Assembly (NCBI RefSeq): GCF_007829885.1
Contig: NZ_VIWW01000001.1
Coordinates: 2,480,001-2,544,000 of the forward strand
Source: Streptomyces brevispora
GTDB taxonomy: Bacteria; Actinomycetota; Actinomycetes; Streptomycetales; Streptomycetaceae
Direction: 5' to 3'
DNA length: 64,000 nt
Shown: positions 33,088 to 42,900 of the stretch, in pieces
Layout of the letters: every line of letters starts with the position of its first letter
Numbering within the stretch: position 1 is the stretch's first letter
Notes under the pieces: model-generated
Seen by the model: only the letters and a program-made list of their open reading frames with translations
Databases searched by the model: none
Told to the model about the DNA's origin: nothing
Made by a program: the position numbers and the translations under genes

Positions 33088-33843
33088 TCAGATCCCCACA
33101 CTGAAGCCGTCGGACCAGCCCTGCAATTCCTGCATCATGCTGCCCCACGCGCCGGTCAGCAGGAGCAGCCCGGTCACGATCATCATGCCGCCGCCGATGC
33201 GCATGACCCAGGCGTAGTGGCTCTTGACCCAGCTGAACGCGCCGAGCGCCTTGCGGAAGGCGACGGCGGCGAGCACGAAGGGCAGACCGAGCCCGAGACA
33301 GTAGGCGACGGTCAGTATCGCTCCGCGTCCGGCGGTTCCCTGGTCCATCGCGAGGATGCTCACCGAGCTGAGCGTCGGCCCCAGGCAGGGCGTCCAGCCG
33401 ATCCCGAAGAGCGCGCCCAGCAGCGGGGCTCCCACCAGGCCGGTCACCGGCTTCTTGTGGATACGGAACTCACGCTGCGTCATCCACGGCATCAGGCCCA
33501 TGAAGAAGATCCCCATGAGGATCATCAGCACACCGAGCACCTTGGTGAGCGGTCCGCTGTTCGCCTGGAGCGTGTCGCCGAAGTATCCGAAGAGCGCGCC
33601 GCCGGAGACGAACACGGCGGTGAAGCCGAACACGAAGAGCGAGGCACCGGCGACCATGCGCCCGCGTCGGGCGTCCGCCAGATCCGCGCCGCTGACCCCG
33701 GTGACGTAACTGAGGTAACCGGGGACGAGCGGCAGGACACACGGCGAGAAGAAGGAGACGAGCCCCCCGAGCACGGCGATGGGCAGGGCGACCAGCAGGG
33801 CCCCGCTCATGACGGTGTGGTTGGTTTCGGCGAGGATGATCAC
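33088..33843 (-). CDS. ccdA: CcdA-type thiol:disulfide interchange membrane protein
   Basis: A 251-residue DsbD/CcdA-like protein with six membrane helices. The paired Cys residues that shuttle electrons are in SFFSPCVLPLVPGY and WTPCLGPTLSSV. It carries reducing equivalents from cytoplasmic thioredoxin to the outside, to keep apocytochrome CxxCH sites reduced through the ResA-like protein encoded just upstream. The GTG start lies four bases after the stop of that gene. ResB follows after six bases. Confidence 0.95.
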   Translation of the reverse strand: MIILAETNHTVMSGALLVALPIAVLGGLVSFFSPCVLPLVPGYLSYVTGVSGADLADARRGRMVAGASLFVFGFTAVFVSGGALFGYFGDTLQANSGPLTKVLGVLMILMGIFFMGLMPWMTQREFRIHKKPVTGLVGAPLLGALFGIGWTPCLGPTLSSVSILAMDQGTAGRGAILTVAYCLGLGLPFVLAAVAFRKALGAFSWVKSHYAWVMRIGGGMMIVTGLLLLTGAWGSMMQELQGWSDGFSVGI

Positions 33844-33847
33844 CTGA

Positions 33848-34453
33848 TCACTTCTCCGCGATCAACGGGTCGATCATCTTGTGCAGCTCGGTGTCGTCGA
33901 TCCCGGTCAGGGTGCGCGCCGCGATCTTCCCGTCCCGGTCGATGACGACGGTCGACGGGATGGACTGCGGCTTGAGCGTGCCCTTGGGAAAGCGGAGCAG
34001 GAGCTTCCCGGTCGGGTCGTAGAAGCTCGGGTAGGCGACCCCGAAGTCCTTCTCGAAGCTGATCGCCGGGCCGCGCTGCGAATCGCGGGTGTTGATCCCG
34101 AGGAACTGGACGTCCTCGGCGGTGGCCTTGGCCACCTTGGTGAAGTACTTCGCCTCCAGGCGGCAGGGGCCGCACCATGAGCCCCACACGTTCAGGACGA
34201 CGACCTTGCCCTTGTAGTCGGCGAGGCTGAGCTGCTTACCGTCCAGGCTCTCGCCCTCGAGCTTCGGAGCGGCGACACGGTCACCCCTGGCCACCGTGGA
34301 GATTCCGCCGCTGCCCGTGACGAAGTGCGTATCGCCACCGCCGCCGGTCTTGTTGCCCGTGCCGCACGCGCTCAGCGTCAGCGCGAGCGCGACGGCCGCC
34401 GCGGGGGCGGCGAGCAGGGTGAAGCGGCGTCGGGATGCGCGGCCATGGCTCAT
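33848..34453 (-). CDS. ResA/TlpA-like thioredoxin lipoprotein
   Basis: A 201-residue exported thioredoxin-fold protein. A lipoprotein signal covers residues 1-30 with lipobox LSAC (cysteine at about 30). The redox motif is WGSWCGPCRLEAKY, followed by the cis-Pro region SIPSTVVIDRDGKI. It receives electrons from CcdA and reduces apocytochrome c. It is first in the operon with CcdA, ResB and CcsB. No good ribosome site is seen before the ATG at 34453. Confidence 0.94.
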   Translation of the reverse strand: MSHGRASRRRFTLLAAPAAAVALALTLSACGTGNKTGGGGDTHFVTGSGGISTVARGDRVAAPKLEGESLDGKQLSLADYKGKVVVLNVWGSWCGPCRLEAKYFTKVAKATAEDVQFLGINTRDSQRGPAISFEKDFGVAYPSFYDPTGKLLLRFPKGTLKPQSIPSTVVIDRDGKIAARTLTGIDDTELHKMIDPLIAEK

Positions 34454-34520
34454 GTGAAAAGTTTCGCATGACCGTTTCGAGGATCTTGGGCACCCCCCTC
34501 GGTGCCCGTAAAGCCCGTTG

Positions 34521-35774
34521 TCAGGCTTGTTTAAAGAAGGCGTTCCAGCCGCCCGCGGGCGCCTCTCCGACCTCCAGAGTGCGGAGCTTCGCGAGTACCG
34601 CCGGGTCCTGGACGTCGAGCCAGTCGACGAACTGCCGGAAGGAGACGAGGCGCACATCCGGCTTCCCCGCGATGTACTTGAGCGCGTCCTCGACCGCATC
34701 CATGTAGATGCCGCCGTTCCACTCCTCGAAATGGTTTCCGATGTAGAACGGGGCGCGGTTCGTCTCGTACGTGCGCTTGAAACCGCCGATGTACGACTGG
34801 GTGGCCTGTTCGCGCCAGCCCGGATACCGGGACGGCATTCCCTTGGTCGAGTTATTCGACTGGTTGGCCAGGATGTTGTAGTCCATCGAGAGGACCTCGA
34901 AGCCGTGCCCGGGGAAGGGGATGCCCTGGAGCGGCAGGTCCCAGATGCCCATGCGCTTCGAGGGCCACACCTGTGTGCCGCCGGGCGAGCTGGCGTCGTA
35001 GCGCCAGCCGAGCTTCTTCGCCGTGGGCAGCAGATTCTCCTGTCCGAGCAGACAGGGGGTGCGGCCGCCGATGAGTTCCTTGCGGTAGTCGAAGGGCAGC
35101 GGATCGAGGTCGGTCCAGCCGCTGTTGGTGCGCCACTCGGTGACGAAGGAGACCGACTGATCGATTTCGCTCTGCCACTGGGAGGCGGACCAGTTCTCGA
35201 CAGATCCGGAACCGCCGCAGAAATGCCCGTTGAAGTGGGTGCCGATCTCATGGCCGTCGAACCAGGCCTGGCGTACGTTCTTCAGCGTCGCCTTGATGTG
35301 ATCGTCGGTGAGGTATCCGATGTCGGAGGCGCCGATGGGGTTGTTGGGCGGACGGTAGAGGGATTTCTTCGATTCGGGCAGCAGATAGAGACCGGAGAGG
35401 AAGAAGGTCATCGCCGCGTTGTGTTCCTTGGCGAGTTTCAGGAAACGCGGGAACAGCCCATTGCCGACCTCGCCGGCACCGTCCCAGGAAAAGATCACGA
35501 ACTGCGGCGGCGTCTGCCCCGGTTCGAGCGCGACCGGCGCGGCCGGCTGATGCGGCTGCTTTCCGGTGTCCGCGGTGGAACCGTCCCCGATGGCCCTGAC
35601 GTCCTTCTTCGCGGGTCCGGTCCCCTTGACGGCACCGTCGGCACCCTTCGCGGTCTTGTCCGGCCCCGCCCGGCCGGTGTCGGCGGAGTCGGACGAACTG
35701 CAGCCCGCCACCCCGATGGCGGCCGCGGCCCCAAGCCCGGCTCCGAGCAAACCCCTTCGGCTGATGTCACGCAT
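34521..35774 (-). CDS. Tat-type lipoprotein, polysaccharide deacetylase family
   Basis: A 417-residue exported protein. The N-terminus MRDISRRGLLGAGLGAAAAIGVAGC has a twin-arginine motif and a lipobox with Cys25. After a Gly/Lys-rich linker to about 85, the domain starts with FVIFSWDGAGEVGNGLFPRFLKL and MTFFLSGLYLLP, a NodB-like deacetylase core. HEIGTHFNGHFC gives the second metal-binding region. The fold lacks the usual TFDDGP: the Asp pair is replaced by WDGAG, so metal binding may be altered. Wall or capsule polysaccharide is the likely target. It is separated by 67 bases from the ResA-like gene. Confidence 0.85.
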   Translation of the reverse strand: MRDISRRGLLGAGLGAAAAIGVAGCSSSDSADTGRAGPDKTAKGADGAVKGTGPAKKDVRAIGDGSTADTGKQPHQPAAPVALEPGQTPPQFVIFSWDGAGEVGNGLFPRFLKLAKEHNAAMTFFLSGLYLLPESKKSLYRPPNNPIGASDIGYLTDDHIKATLKNVRQAWFDGHEIGTHFNGHFCGGSGSVENWSASQWQSEIDQSVSFVTEWRTNSGWTDLDPLPFDYRKELIGGRTPCLLGQENLLPTAKKLGWRYDASSPGGTQVWPSKRMGIWDLPLQGIPFPGHGFEVLSMDYNILANQSNNSTKGMPSRYPGWREQATQSYIGGFKRTYETNRAPFYIGNHFEEWNGGIYMDAVEDALKYIAGKPDVRLVSFRQFVDWLDVQDPAVLAKLRTLEVGEAPAGGWNAFFKQA

Positions 35775-36089
35775 GCGGTTCCCATCTGCGGTCGTTTTGC
35801 CTCAAGTCCATACAAACTGCCAGAGGCTTAGATGGGCGAAACAACACGAGGGTTCCCCGAATAGCACACGATTCTTTGCGTAACCAGCCCCCAGCCATGA
35901 CCGAACGCAAGACCGAATGCCCACGGCCCACGACCCGAAACTCACGGCCCGTGAAACGGCAGGGCGAAACCCCCGACGGCCGGGTTCCGGCCGTCCGGTC
36001 CGGACAGATCAAGCCGGTCCGGTGTCCGAGGACAGAACACCGGCCGGGGGCGCCCCGCAGCCGACACGGGGCCCCCGACCCGGGAGCGA

Positions 36090-36791
36090 CTATGCGCCGA
36101 ACCCCTTGGACGCACCCTTCACCGGCTTCGCCCCCGCCAGCAGATGCGCAGGCACCAGATCCCGCGCCGGCTCCGAGTACCCGACGGACACGATCTTGTC
36201 CCCCTGGTACGTGAAGCTGGTCAGCGAGGCGAGCGTGCACTGCCGCTTGCGCGGGTCGTGCCACAGCCGCCGCCGCTCCACGAAGCTCCGCACGATCCAG
36301 ATCGGCAGCTGATGGCTGACGCACACCGCCTCGTGCCCACGGGCCGCGTCACGCGCCGCGTCCAGGGCGCCCATCATCCGGACGACCTGCTCGATGTACG
36401 GCTCGCCCCAGGACGGCCGGAACGGGTTCGTCAGGTGCTTCCAGTTGTCCGGCTTGCGCAGCGCCCCGTCGCCGACGCCGAACGTCTTGCCCTCGAAGAC
36501 GTTGGCGGCCTCGATGAGCCGCCCGTCGGTGGCGAGGTCCAGGCCGTGCGCCTTGGCGATGGGAGTCGCCGTCTCCTGGGCGCGCTCCAGCGGGGAGGCG
36601 ACGACGTGCGTGATGTCGCGCTTCTCCAGGTGCTCGGCGACCCGGTCGGCCATCTGCCGGCCGAGCTCGGAGAGGTGGAAGCCGGGGCGGCGCCCGTACA
36701 GCACGCCGTCCGGGTTGTGCACCTCTCCGTGACGCATCAGGTGGACGACGGTGATGTCCTGGCGATCCGTACTGCTGCTGGTCTCGCTCAT
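36090..36791 (-). CDS. Histidine phosphatase family protein
   Basis: A 233-residue phosphoglycerate-mutase-like phosphatase. The phospho-accepting His is in [10 protein letters not shown] (RHGE motif). The other motifs are [24 protein letters not shown] and [12 protein letters not shown] with the second His. The start (36791) overlaps the hemL stop as ATGA and has GGAGG seven bases upstream, so it is coupled to HemL. Its substrate is unknown. This hemL-phosphatase pairing recurs in Streptomyces. Confidence 0.93.
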   Translation of the reverse strand: MSETSSSTDRQDITVVHLMRHGEVHNPDGVLYGRRPGFHLSELGRQMADRVAEHLEKRDITHVVASPLERAQETATPIAKAHGLDLATDGRLIEAANVFEGKTFGVGDGALRKPDNWKHLTNPFRPSWGEPYIEQVVRMMGALDAARDAARGHEAVCVSHQLPIWIVRSFVERRRLWHDPRKRQCTLASLTSFTYQGDKIVSVGYSEPARDLVPAHLLAGAKPVKGASKGFGA

Positions 36792-38104
36792 GCGGTGGCC
36801 TCCGATGCGGCGCGGGCTGCGGCGGGCAGCGCGGCGGCGATCCGCTCCACCGCCCGGGTGTCGTGGGCGGTGGAGACGAACCACGACTCGAACGCCGACG
36901 GCGGCAGATAGACGCCCTGCGCCAGCATCGAGTGGAAGAACGGGGTGAAGCGGAAGGCTTCCTGCTGCTTGGCGTCCTCGTAGTCACGGACCGGCCGGTC
37001 CGTGAAGAACACGGAGAACATGTTGCTCGCCGCCTGCACGGTGTGCGCGACCCCCTCCTTGGTCAGGGCCTCGCTCACCAGCCCCCGGAGCTCCGCGGAG
37101 ACCGCGTCCAGCTTGGTGTACGCGGCGTCGTCCAGCAGGCGCAACTGGGCGAGACCGGCGGCGGTCGCGACCGGGTTCCCGGAGAGGGTGCCCGCCTGGT
37201 AGACCGGGCCGGCCGGGGCCAGGTGCGCCATCACGTCTGCGCGCCCGCCGAAGGCCGCGGCCGGGAAGCCGCCGCCCATCACCTTGCCGAAGGTCATCAG
37301 GTCGGGCCGCACCCCGTCGACGCCGAACCAGCCGGCCTTCGACGTACGGAACCCGGTCATGACCTCGTCGGAGATGTACAGCGCGCCGTTGGCGGCGCAG
37401 ATCTCCTTGAGCCCGGCGTTGAAACCGTCCAGCGGCGGTACGACGCCCATGTTGCCCGGCGACGCCTCGGTGATCACGCAGGCGATCTCGCCGGGCTGCG
37501 CGGCGAACGCGGCCCGCACGGCGTCCAGGTCGTTGTACGGCACCACGATCGTGTCGCCGGCCTGGGCGCCGGTGACCCCCGGCGTGTCCGGCAGCCCGAA
37601 GGTCGCCACCCCGGACCCGGCGGCGGCGAGCAGCGCGTCGACGTGACCGTGGTAACAACCGGCGAACTTCACGATCTTCGCCCGGCCGGTGAAACCGCGG
37701 GCCAGGCGGATGGCGGACATGGTCGCCTCGGTGCCGGACGACACGAGCCGTACCTGCTCCACCGGCTCGACCCGGGCGACGATCTCCTCGGCGAGGGCGA
37801 CCTCGCCCTCGCCGGGCGTACCGAACGAGGTGCCGCGGGCGACAGCCTCCTGAACTGCGGCGATGACCTCGGGGTGGGAATGGCCGAGAATCATCGGCCC
37901 CCACGAACACACGAGGTCGACGTACTCACGGCCGTCGGCATCGGTGAGGTACGGACCGGTACCGGACACCATGAAGCGGGGCGTACCGCCCACGGCCCGG
38001 AAGGCACGTACGGGAGAGTTCACGCCGCCGGGCGTCACGAGGGACGCGCGGTCGAAAAGCGTCTGCGAAACTGGGGCGTCATAGGGAAAGCTCACACATG
38101 CCAT
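36788..38104 (-). CDS. hemL: Glutamate-1-semialdehyde 2,1-aminomutase HemL
   Basis: A 438-residue PLP enzyme of the class III aminotransferase fold. SRT-like N-terminus ([25 protein letters not shown]), [47 protein letters not shown] and the PLP lysine in [13 protein letters not shown] are all present. It converts glutamate-1-semialdehyde to 5-aminolevulinate in C5 haem synthesis. An ATG at 38104 lacks a ribosome site; a GTG three codons in (38095) is possible. It heads a run that continues to cytochrome c maturation genes. Confidence 0.96.
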   Translation of the reverse strand: MACVSFPYDAPVSQTLFDRASLVTPGGVNSPVRAFRAVGGTPRFMVSGTGPYLTDADGREYVDLVCSWGPMILGHSHPEVIAAVQEAVARGTSFGTPGEGEVALAEEIVARVEPVEQVRLVSSGTEATMSAIRLARGFTGRAKIVKFAGCYHGHVDALLAAAGSGVATFGLPDTPGVTGAQAGDTIVVPYNDLDAVRAAFAAQPGEIACVITEASPGNMGVVPPLDGFNAGLKEICAANGALYISDEVMTGFRTSKAGWFGVDGVRPDLMTFGKVMGGGFPAAAFGGRADVMAHLAPAGPVYQAGTLSGNPVATAAGLAQLRLLDDAAYTKLDAVSAELRGLVSEALTKEGVAHTVQAASNMFSVFFTDRPVRDYEDAKQQEAFRFTPFFHSMLAQGVYLPPSAFESWFVSTAHDTRAVERIAAALPAAARAASEATA

Positions 38105-38389
38105 GGTGTCAGAGCCACGGACAGTCTTGCGGACAGGTGTTTCACCGCACGCCCGTGGGGGAGGTCACTGACACGATGATCGGGTTGCGCGGCGGGGGCC
38201 GTGTCTCCTAGTTAGTAGTCGGGTGGATGAGATATGCATCGCGGTGGCGGAGTGGGCGAAGGGACCGACGACCTGGGGCCCGAGCCTGCCCGGCGAGGGC
38301 GGCACCGGCGCGAGGCTGAGCGCAGGCAGGGCATACAGGCCGGCGGTGCGCAGGTCGGTGGCGGAGCCGAAAGCAGGAGTGGTGGCCGG
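38105..38389. other. Divergent spacer upstream of hemL
   Basis: No gene is supported. The stretch is the shared promoter region of hemL and the conserved plus-strand gene. No clear operator is seen. Confidence 0.5.
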
Positions 38390-38827
38390 GTGGGGGTGAC
38401 CTACAAGTACTTCGGGGCTCCCGACGGGGCCACTGCCGCACGTGTGCCCATTTCCATGCGCCCGGAGGAGCTCGGCGGCGACGAACTGGGCATGGGCGGC
38501 ATGTTCAGCAAGATCAAGCCGGAGACGGTGGCCGCGATGGTCCTCACCGGCATACAGGGCATACCCCTGCACAAGGTCCCGCCGCTGGAGCTGGTCGTCC
38601 TGCACCCCGACTACGCGGTGGTCAGGCTCCCCATGACGGTCGTGGACCCGCTGCGCGGCGTCGGCGAGGAGTCGGTGGGCGCCGCGGCCTTCATCTGGTC
38701 CACCGTCCCGGACCGCGGCGGCCCCCGCGATGCGTACAACGTCTACCAACTGCTCCACGAGTGGCAGGACTTCTCGCACCGGCTGCATGATGCGGGGCAT
38801 CAGGCGTACTGCCTGGTGTGGCCCTGA
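38390..38827 (+). CDS. Conserved Streptomyces protein of unknown function
   Basis: A 145-residue protein starting at GTG 38390 (AGGAG ten bases upstream). The sequence begins VGVTYKYFGAPDGATAARVPI and contains a conserved run ELGMGGMFSKIKPETVAAMV and the C-terminal YQLLHEWQDFSHRLHDAGHQ. It looks like a compact single-domain protein without membrane segments. I recognise this sequence pattern as common in Streptomyces but know no function. Its 3' end carries the 24-bp sequence repeated at 43858, and the accessory segment lies directly downstream. Confidence 0.82.
   Translation: MGVTYKYFGAPDGATAARVPISMRPEELGGDELGMGGMFSKIKPETVAAMVLTGIQGIPLHKVPPLELVVLHPDYAVVRLPMTVVDPLRGVGEESVGAAAFIWSTVPDRGGPRDAYNVYQLLHEWQDFSHRLHDAGHQAYCLVWP
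38752..38775 (+). repeat. 24-bp direct repeat, left copy
   Basis: The exact sequence inside the 3' end of the gene at 38390 recurs at 43858-43881 in the same orientation. The pair brackets the accessory segment with dnaE. Confidence 0.85.
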
Positions 38828-38845
38828 GCCGGGGTTCCTGGGGAG

Positions 38846-38875
38846 ATGGGTGGGGTTATTTCGGACCCCACCCAT
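38846..38875 (+). terminator. Hairpin terminator after gene at 38390
   Basis: An 11-bp stem ATGGGTGGGGT/ACCCCACCCAT with an 8-base loop lies 18 bases beyond the stop codon. Confidence 0.75.
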
Positions 38876-39058
38876 GACAGTGCCTGAGATAGCCTTCAGG
38901 CCGGTCGAGCCGGCCTGGAGCGCGGTACCGGTGCTACCACCGGCCCGTCTCCCCGGGCCGCGCGCCGAACCCGGCATGCCCGTTACCGAGTACCGGGCTC
39001 TCCGCCGTTGTTGCCGTGGGTTGTCTCCCTCGGGCGCTCGCCCATGGAGTGGGGAGCG

Positions 39059-39091
39059 GCCCGGTACAGGCGATTCGGGCCTGTACCGGGC
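39059..39091 (-). terminator. Hairpin terminator of the accessory operon
   Basis: A perfect 13-bp stem GCCCGGTACAGGC/GCCTGTACCGGGC lies just beyond the stop of the HTH gene, the last gene of the dnaE operon. Confidence 0.75.
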
Positions 39092-39098
39092 TACCGGC

Positions 39099-39605
39099 CT
39101 ACGTGCAGCCCCCAGCCGGGTCAGGTGCGACATTGGTTGGGGTCGTCCCCCTCAAAAGCGCTCGTGTTCGCTTGAGGACGGTCGTGTGGGATATCCCGAG
39201 ATCGGCCGCAATGCTCCGGGCCGACTCACCGGCCGATCGCCGTGCCGCCATGGCTGCGTCCGAGAGTTCGAGGCCCCGGTGTCCGACGGTCCGCCGGACA
39301 CCCTTCTCGTCCAGCCGCTTCGCCACGGTGTGCCGACTCACACCGAGATCTTCGGCGATGACCTGGATCTGCTCACGCCCCTCCGTGTAGCGCAGGGCGA
39401 TTTCGTCGTTCGACAGCGGTAGCACCAGACGATTGCCACGACGCGGTACGTCATGTCGGCTCAGAACGCGGAGAATCGTCCGCGTACTCACCCCGTACGC
39501 CGCGCCCAACGCGCTTGCGGACTCATGATCCTCGTAGCGCTCGATGATGTCCTGCACCGGCAGCTCGGACGGCTGAGTCGAGGGCGGGTCCCCCCACGCA
39601 TTCAT
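39099..39605 (-). CDS. Protein with three helix-turn-helix units
   Basis: A 168-residue basic protein built of three tandem HTH units of the Hin/resolvase type. Unit 1 (about 17-55) has LGAAYGVSTRTILRVLSRHDVP. Unit 2 (about 66-105) has IAEDLGVSRHTVAKRLDEKGV. Unit 3 (about 110-150) has IAADLGISHTTVLKRTRALLRG. It has no catalytic recombinase domain. The ATG at 39605 is poorly supported by a ribosome site. It is the last gene of the accessory unit behind a CxxC protein and a polymerase, so DNA binding is likely to be part of the element's own functions. Confidence 0.8.
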   Translation of the reverse strand: MNAWGDPPSTQPSELPVQDIIERYEDHESASALGAAYGVSTRTILRVLSRHDVPRRGNRLVLPLSNDEIALRYTEGREQIQVIAEDLGVSRHTVAKRLDEKGVRRTVGHRGLELSDAAMAARRSAGESARSIAADLGISHTTVLKRTRALLRGTTPTNVAPDPAGGCT

Positions 39606-39630
39606 CGTTGGTCTCTGCCGGCAGGCTTCT

Positions 39631-39903
39631 TCACAGCTCGCCACGCCGGAATTGCTCCTCCAGTACCGCCAGGTCGGCGGTGTTGACCCGTCTGTTCCGC
39701 ACGCCTTCTCCCCAGTCGCCGACGAGTTCGGCAAAGACCTCGACGTTCGCCATGTCCAGCTGTCCATCAACCGCGAAGAGGGCCAGCGGGTTCTCTGCCG
39801 CCGGCACGCCCCTCTCGCACCGCGGGCACAGAAGCGCCTGCCGCCGGCTGCGGACCTCCTGGCCGCGCGGCCGGCGGCTCGTCCACTTGGACGTCGATCT
39901 CAT
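39631..39903 (-). CDS. Small CxxC protein in the dnaE accessory operon
   Basis: A frame of 90 codons starts nine bases after the dnaE stop. A Cys pair (LCPRCERG) is near the middle. The C-terminal half (LDMANVEVFAELVGDWGEGVR, then LAVLEEQFRRGEL) is helical and protein-like. The N-terminal 20 residues are Arg/Pro-rich and may not be translated; a GTG near codon 17 is possible. I do not recognise a family. Its place between dnaE and the HTH gene suggests a role in the same element. Confidence 0.6.
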   Translation of the reverse strand: MRSTSKWTSRRPRGQEVRSRRQALLCPRCERGVPAAENPLALFAVDGQLDMANVEVFAELVGDWGEGVRNRRVNTADLAVLEEQFRRGEL

Positions 39904-39912
39904 CTGGGCCAG

Positions 39913-42900
39913 TCACACAACGCCGACCCAGACGTCCGCGCCAAGCGTGCCCTTGATGTCGGATGCCACCTGCGTGGGATCCACCTCGAAGCCGAGAGCG
40001 TAGACGACCGTCTTGCCGGGGGCCAGCACCTGGAGCCGAACCGGGCTGTCTCCCTTGTGCGCCGAGAGGATGCGCTTCAGCTCCTGGACTGTGGGTTCGT
40101 TGATCCGGTGGGAACGCAACTGGAGTCGAACGGGAGGCTTCCCACCGCTCTCGGCAGACGACACATCCAGCACTTCCAGCTCTTGGCCCGCGATACTGAC
40201 CACGCCATCACGGTCATTGAGCCGGCCTGCGACGGAAACCACGCTGTCTGGAATCAAGGCGTGCTGCACCAGCGCGTACGAGGCCGGGAAGTAGAGGACT
40301 TCCATCTCTCCGTCACGGTCCGCCAGGTTGACGATCGCCCAGGCGTTTCCCTGCTTGGTCATGCGGCGGTCGACGCTCGTGATGAGCCCGGCGAGCTTCA
40401 CCATGCCCTCGGTCCGGCCTGATCCAAGGAGTTCACTGATCGTGGTGTCTCGGTGGCGGGACAGGATGTGTTCGGTGCCGTCCAATGGGTGGGCCGAGAC
40501 ATACATTCCGAGCATCTCCCGCTCGGTGGCAAGCAGTTGCTTGCGTGGCCACTCAGAGTCGTCGATCTTGAAGTCCAGGCCGAATGCAGGGGCGTCATCG
40601 CTTCCACCCAGGTCGCCGAAAAGATCGTCCTGGCCGATTGCCGCTTGCTTCTTCACCGGGATGATGGAGTCGATGGCGTCCTCGTGGATCGCGGACAGTC
40701 CCTTGCGGGAGTGGCCGAGCGAGTCGAAGGATCCCCCCTTGATCAGAGATTCCACGGCTCGCTTGTTGAGAGCGCCGATGTCGGCCTTGTCGAGGAAGTC
40801 CGCGAAGGAGGAGAATTTCCCCTGCGACTTTCGGGTGGCGACCAGGGACTCGATCACGTTCTCACCGACATTGCGGATGGAACGCAGACCGAAGCGGACG
40901 CTGTCGCCGATGGCTGTGAAGTTGCCGATGGACTCGTTCACATCCGGGGGCAGAACCTGCACACCCATCTTGCGTGCATCGGCCAGGTAGATGCCGGCCT
41001 TGTCCTTGTCGTCACCGACAGAGGTGAGGAGGGCAGCCATGTACTCGGCCGGGAAATTCGCCTTGAGGTAGGCGGTCCAGAACGACACCAGCCCGTAGCC
41101 GGCGGTGTGACTCTTGTTGAACGCGTAGCCCGAGAAGGGGAGCATGACGTCCCACAGAGCCTTGATCGACTCTTCGGAGTACCCGTTGTCCTTCATGCCG
41201 CCGTGGAACTTCTCCCACTCCGCAGCAAGTACCTCGGGCTTCTTCTTACCCATGGCTCGGCGCAACAGGTCTGCGCCGCCGAGGGTGTACCCGGCAAGCT
41301 GCCGGGCGATGGCCATGATCTGCTCCTGGTAGACGAGCAGGTGGAACGTGTTGCCGAGAATGGGTTCCAGCGCGTCCTGCAGCTCAGGATGGATCGGCGC
41401 GATCTCTTGGCGGCCGGTCTTGCGATGCGCATAGTTGGTGTGCGCGTTGGCCGCCATCGGGCCAGGCCGGTAGAGGGCAAGGGCGGCCGCGATGTCTTCG
41501 AACCGAGTCGGTTCCATCAGCTTCAGAAGAGTGCGCATGCCACCGCCGTCAAGCTGGAAAACGCCGAAGGTGTCACCTCGGGCCAAGAGCTTGTACGTGG
41601 TGGCGTCGTCCAGCGGAATCGGCTGATCACCATTCTGCGGGACAGTGTCCGTGGTGATGCTGAGTCCGCGGTTCTCGCGAATATTCTGGATCGCATGGTC
41701 AATCACACCGAGGTTTCGCAGGCCAAGAAAGTCCATCTTGACCAGCCCCATGTCCTCACAGCTGGGGTAGTCGAAACCAGTGATCTTCACGCCATCCTTG
41801 GCGCGCATGTGCAAGGGGATTCGGTCGGTGAGCCGTGTCTTGGAAAGAATGACCGCAGCCGCGTGAACGCCCGTGTTGCGAATCAGTCCCTCGACGCCCT
41901 TCGCGCCGTCCACGACCTTCTTGACATCCAGCTCGTTCTCGTACAGAGCTCGAATTTCCCCGGCTTCCCCATAGCGGGGGTGGGAGGAATCGAAAATTCC
42001 GTTGATGGGAATTGATTTTCCCATCACATCCGGCGGCAGTGCTTTCGTGATGCGCTCGCCATGGCTGAATGGATAGCCCAAGAGGCGCGACGTGTCCTTG
42101 ATCGCGTTCTTGGCCTTCAATTTTCCGAAGGTGTTCACCATTGCCGTGAACTCGTCGCCGTATTTATCGACGACGTAGCGCACCATGCGGTCGCGGTGGC
42201 GGTCGTCGAAGTCAAGGTCGACGTCCGGCGGGTTGATGCGCTCGGGGTTCAGGAACCGCTCGAAAAGCAGGCCGTGTTCCAGGGGGCACAACTCAGTGAT
42301 ACGAGTGGCGTAGGCGACGATCGACCCGGTTGCCGAACCACGTCCGGGACCCACAGGGATCTTGTTGTCCCGGGCGTACTGGCAAATGTCGGCGACAACG
42401 AGGAAGTAGCTGCTGAAGCCCATCGGACCGATGACCTTCATCTCGGTCTCGAACCGCTCCATGACGTGATCGGGAACGGGAGAGCCGTAGCGCATTTCCA
42501 GACCCTTGATGCACTCACGGCGCAGGTAGGTCTCCTGAGTTTCTCCCTCCGGGACCTCCGGATACTGCGGCATCTCGTCTTCTGGCGCAAAGACTTCCTC
42601 ATACGACTCGATGCGCTCCGCGATGAGCAGCGTGTTGTCGCATGCCTCGGGGATTTCCGAGAAGAGCTCCCGCATCTGGGCGGCCGTCTTGAGGTAATAG
42701 CCGCTTCCGTTGAATCGGAACCGCCCTGGATCGTCCTTGTTCTTGCCTACACCGATGCACAGGAGATTGTCGTGGGCATCGGCATGCTCCTCCAGGACGT
42801 AGTGCGCATCGTTCGTGGCCAGCAGCGGAATGTCCAGGTCCTTGGCCAGCCGGAGAAGATCCGCCCGGACGTTGCGCTCCAGGTCCAGGCCGTGGTCCAT

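Noticed and set aside
38234..38389. N-terminal extension of the gene at 38390
   Set aside because: The in-frame sequence before GTG 38390 is Gly/Arg-rich, has no ribosome site and does not look like protein; AGGAG sits just before 38390.
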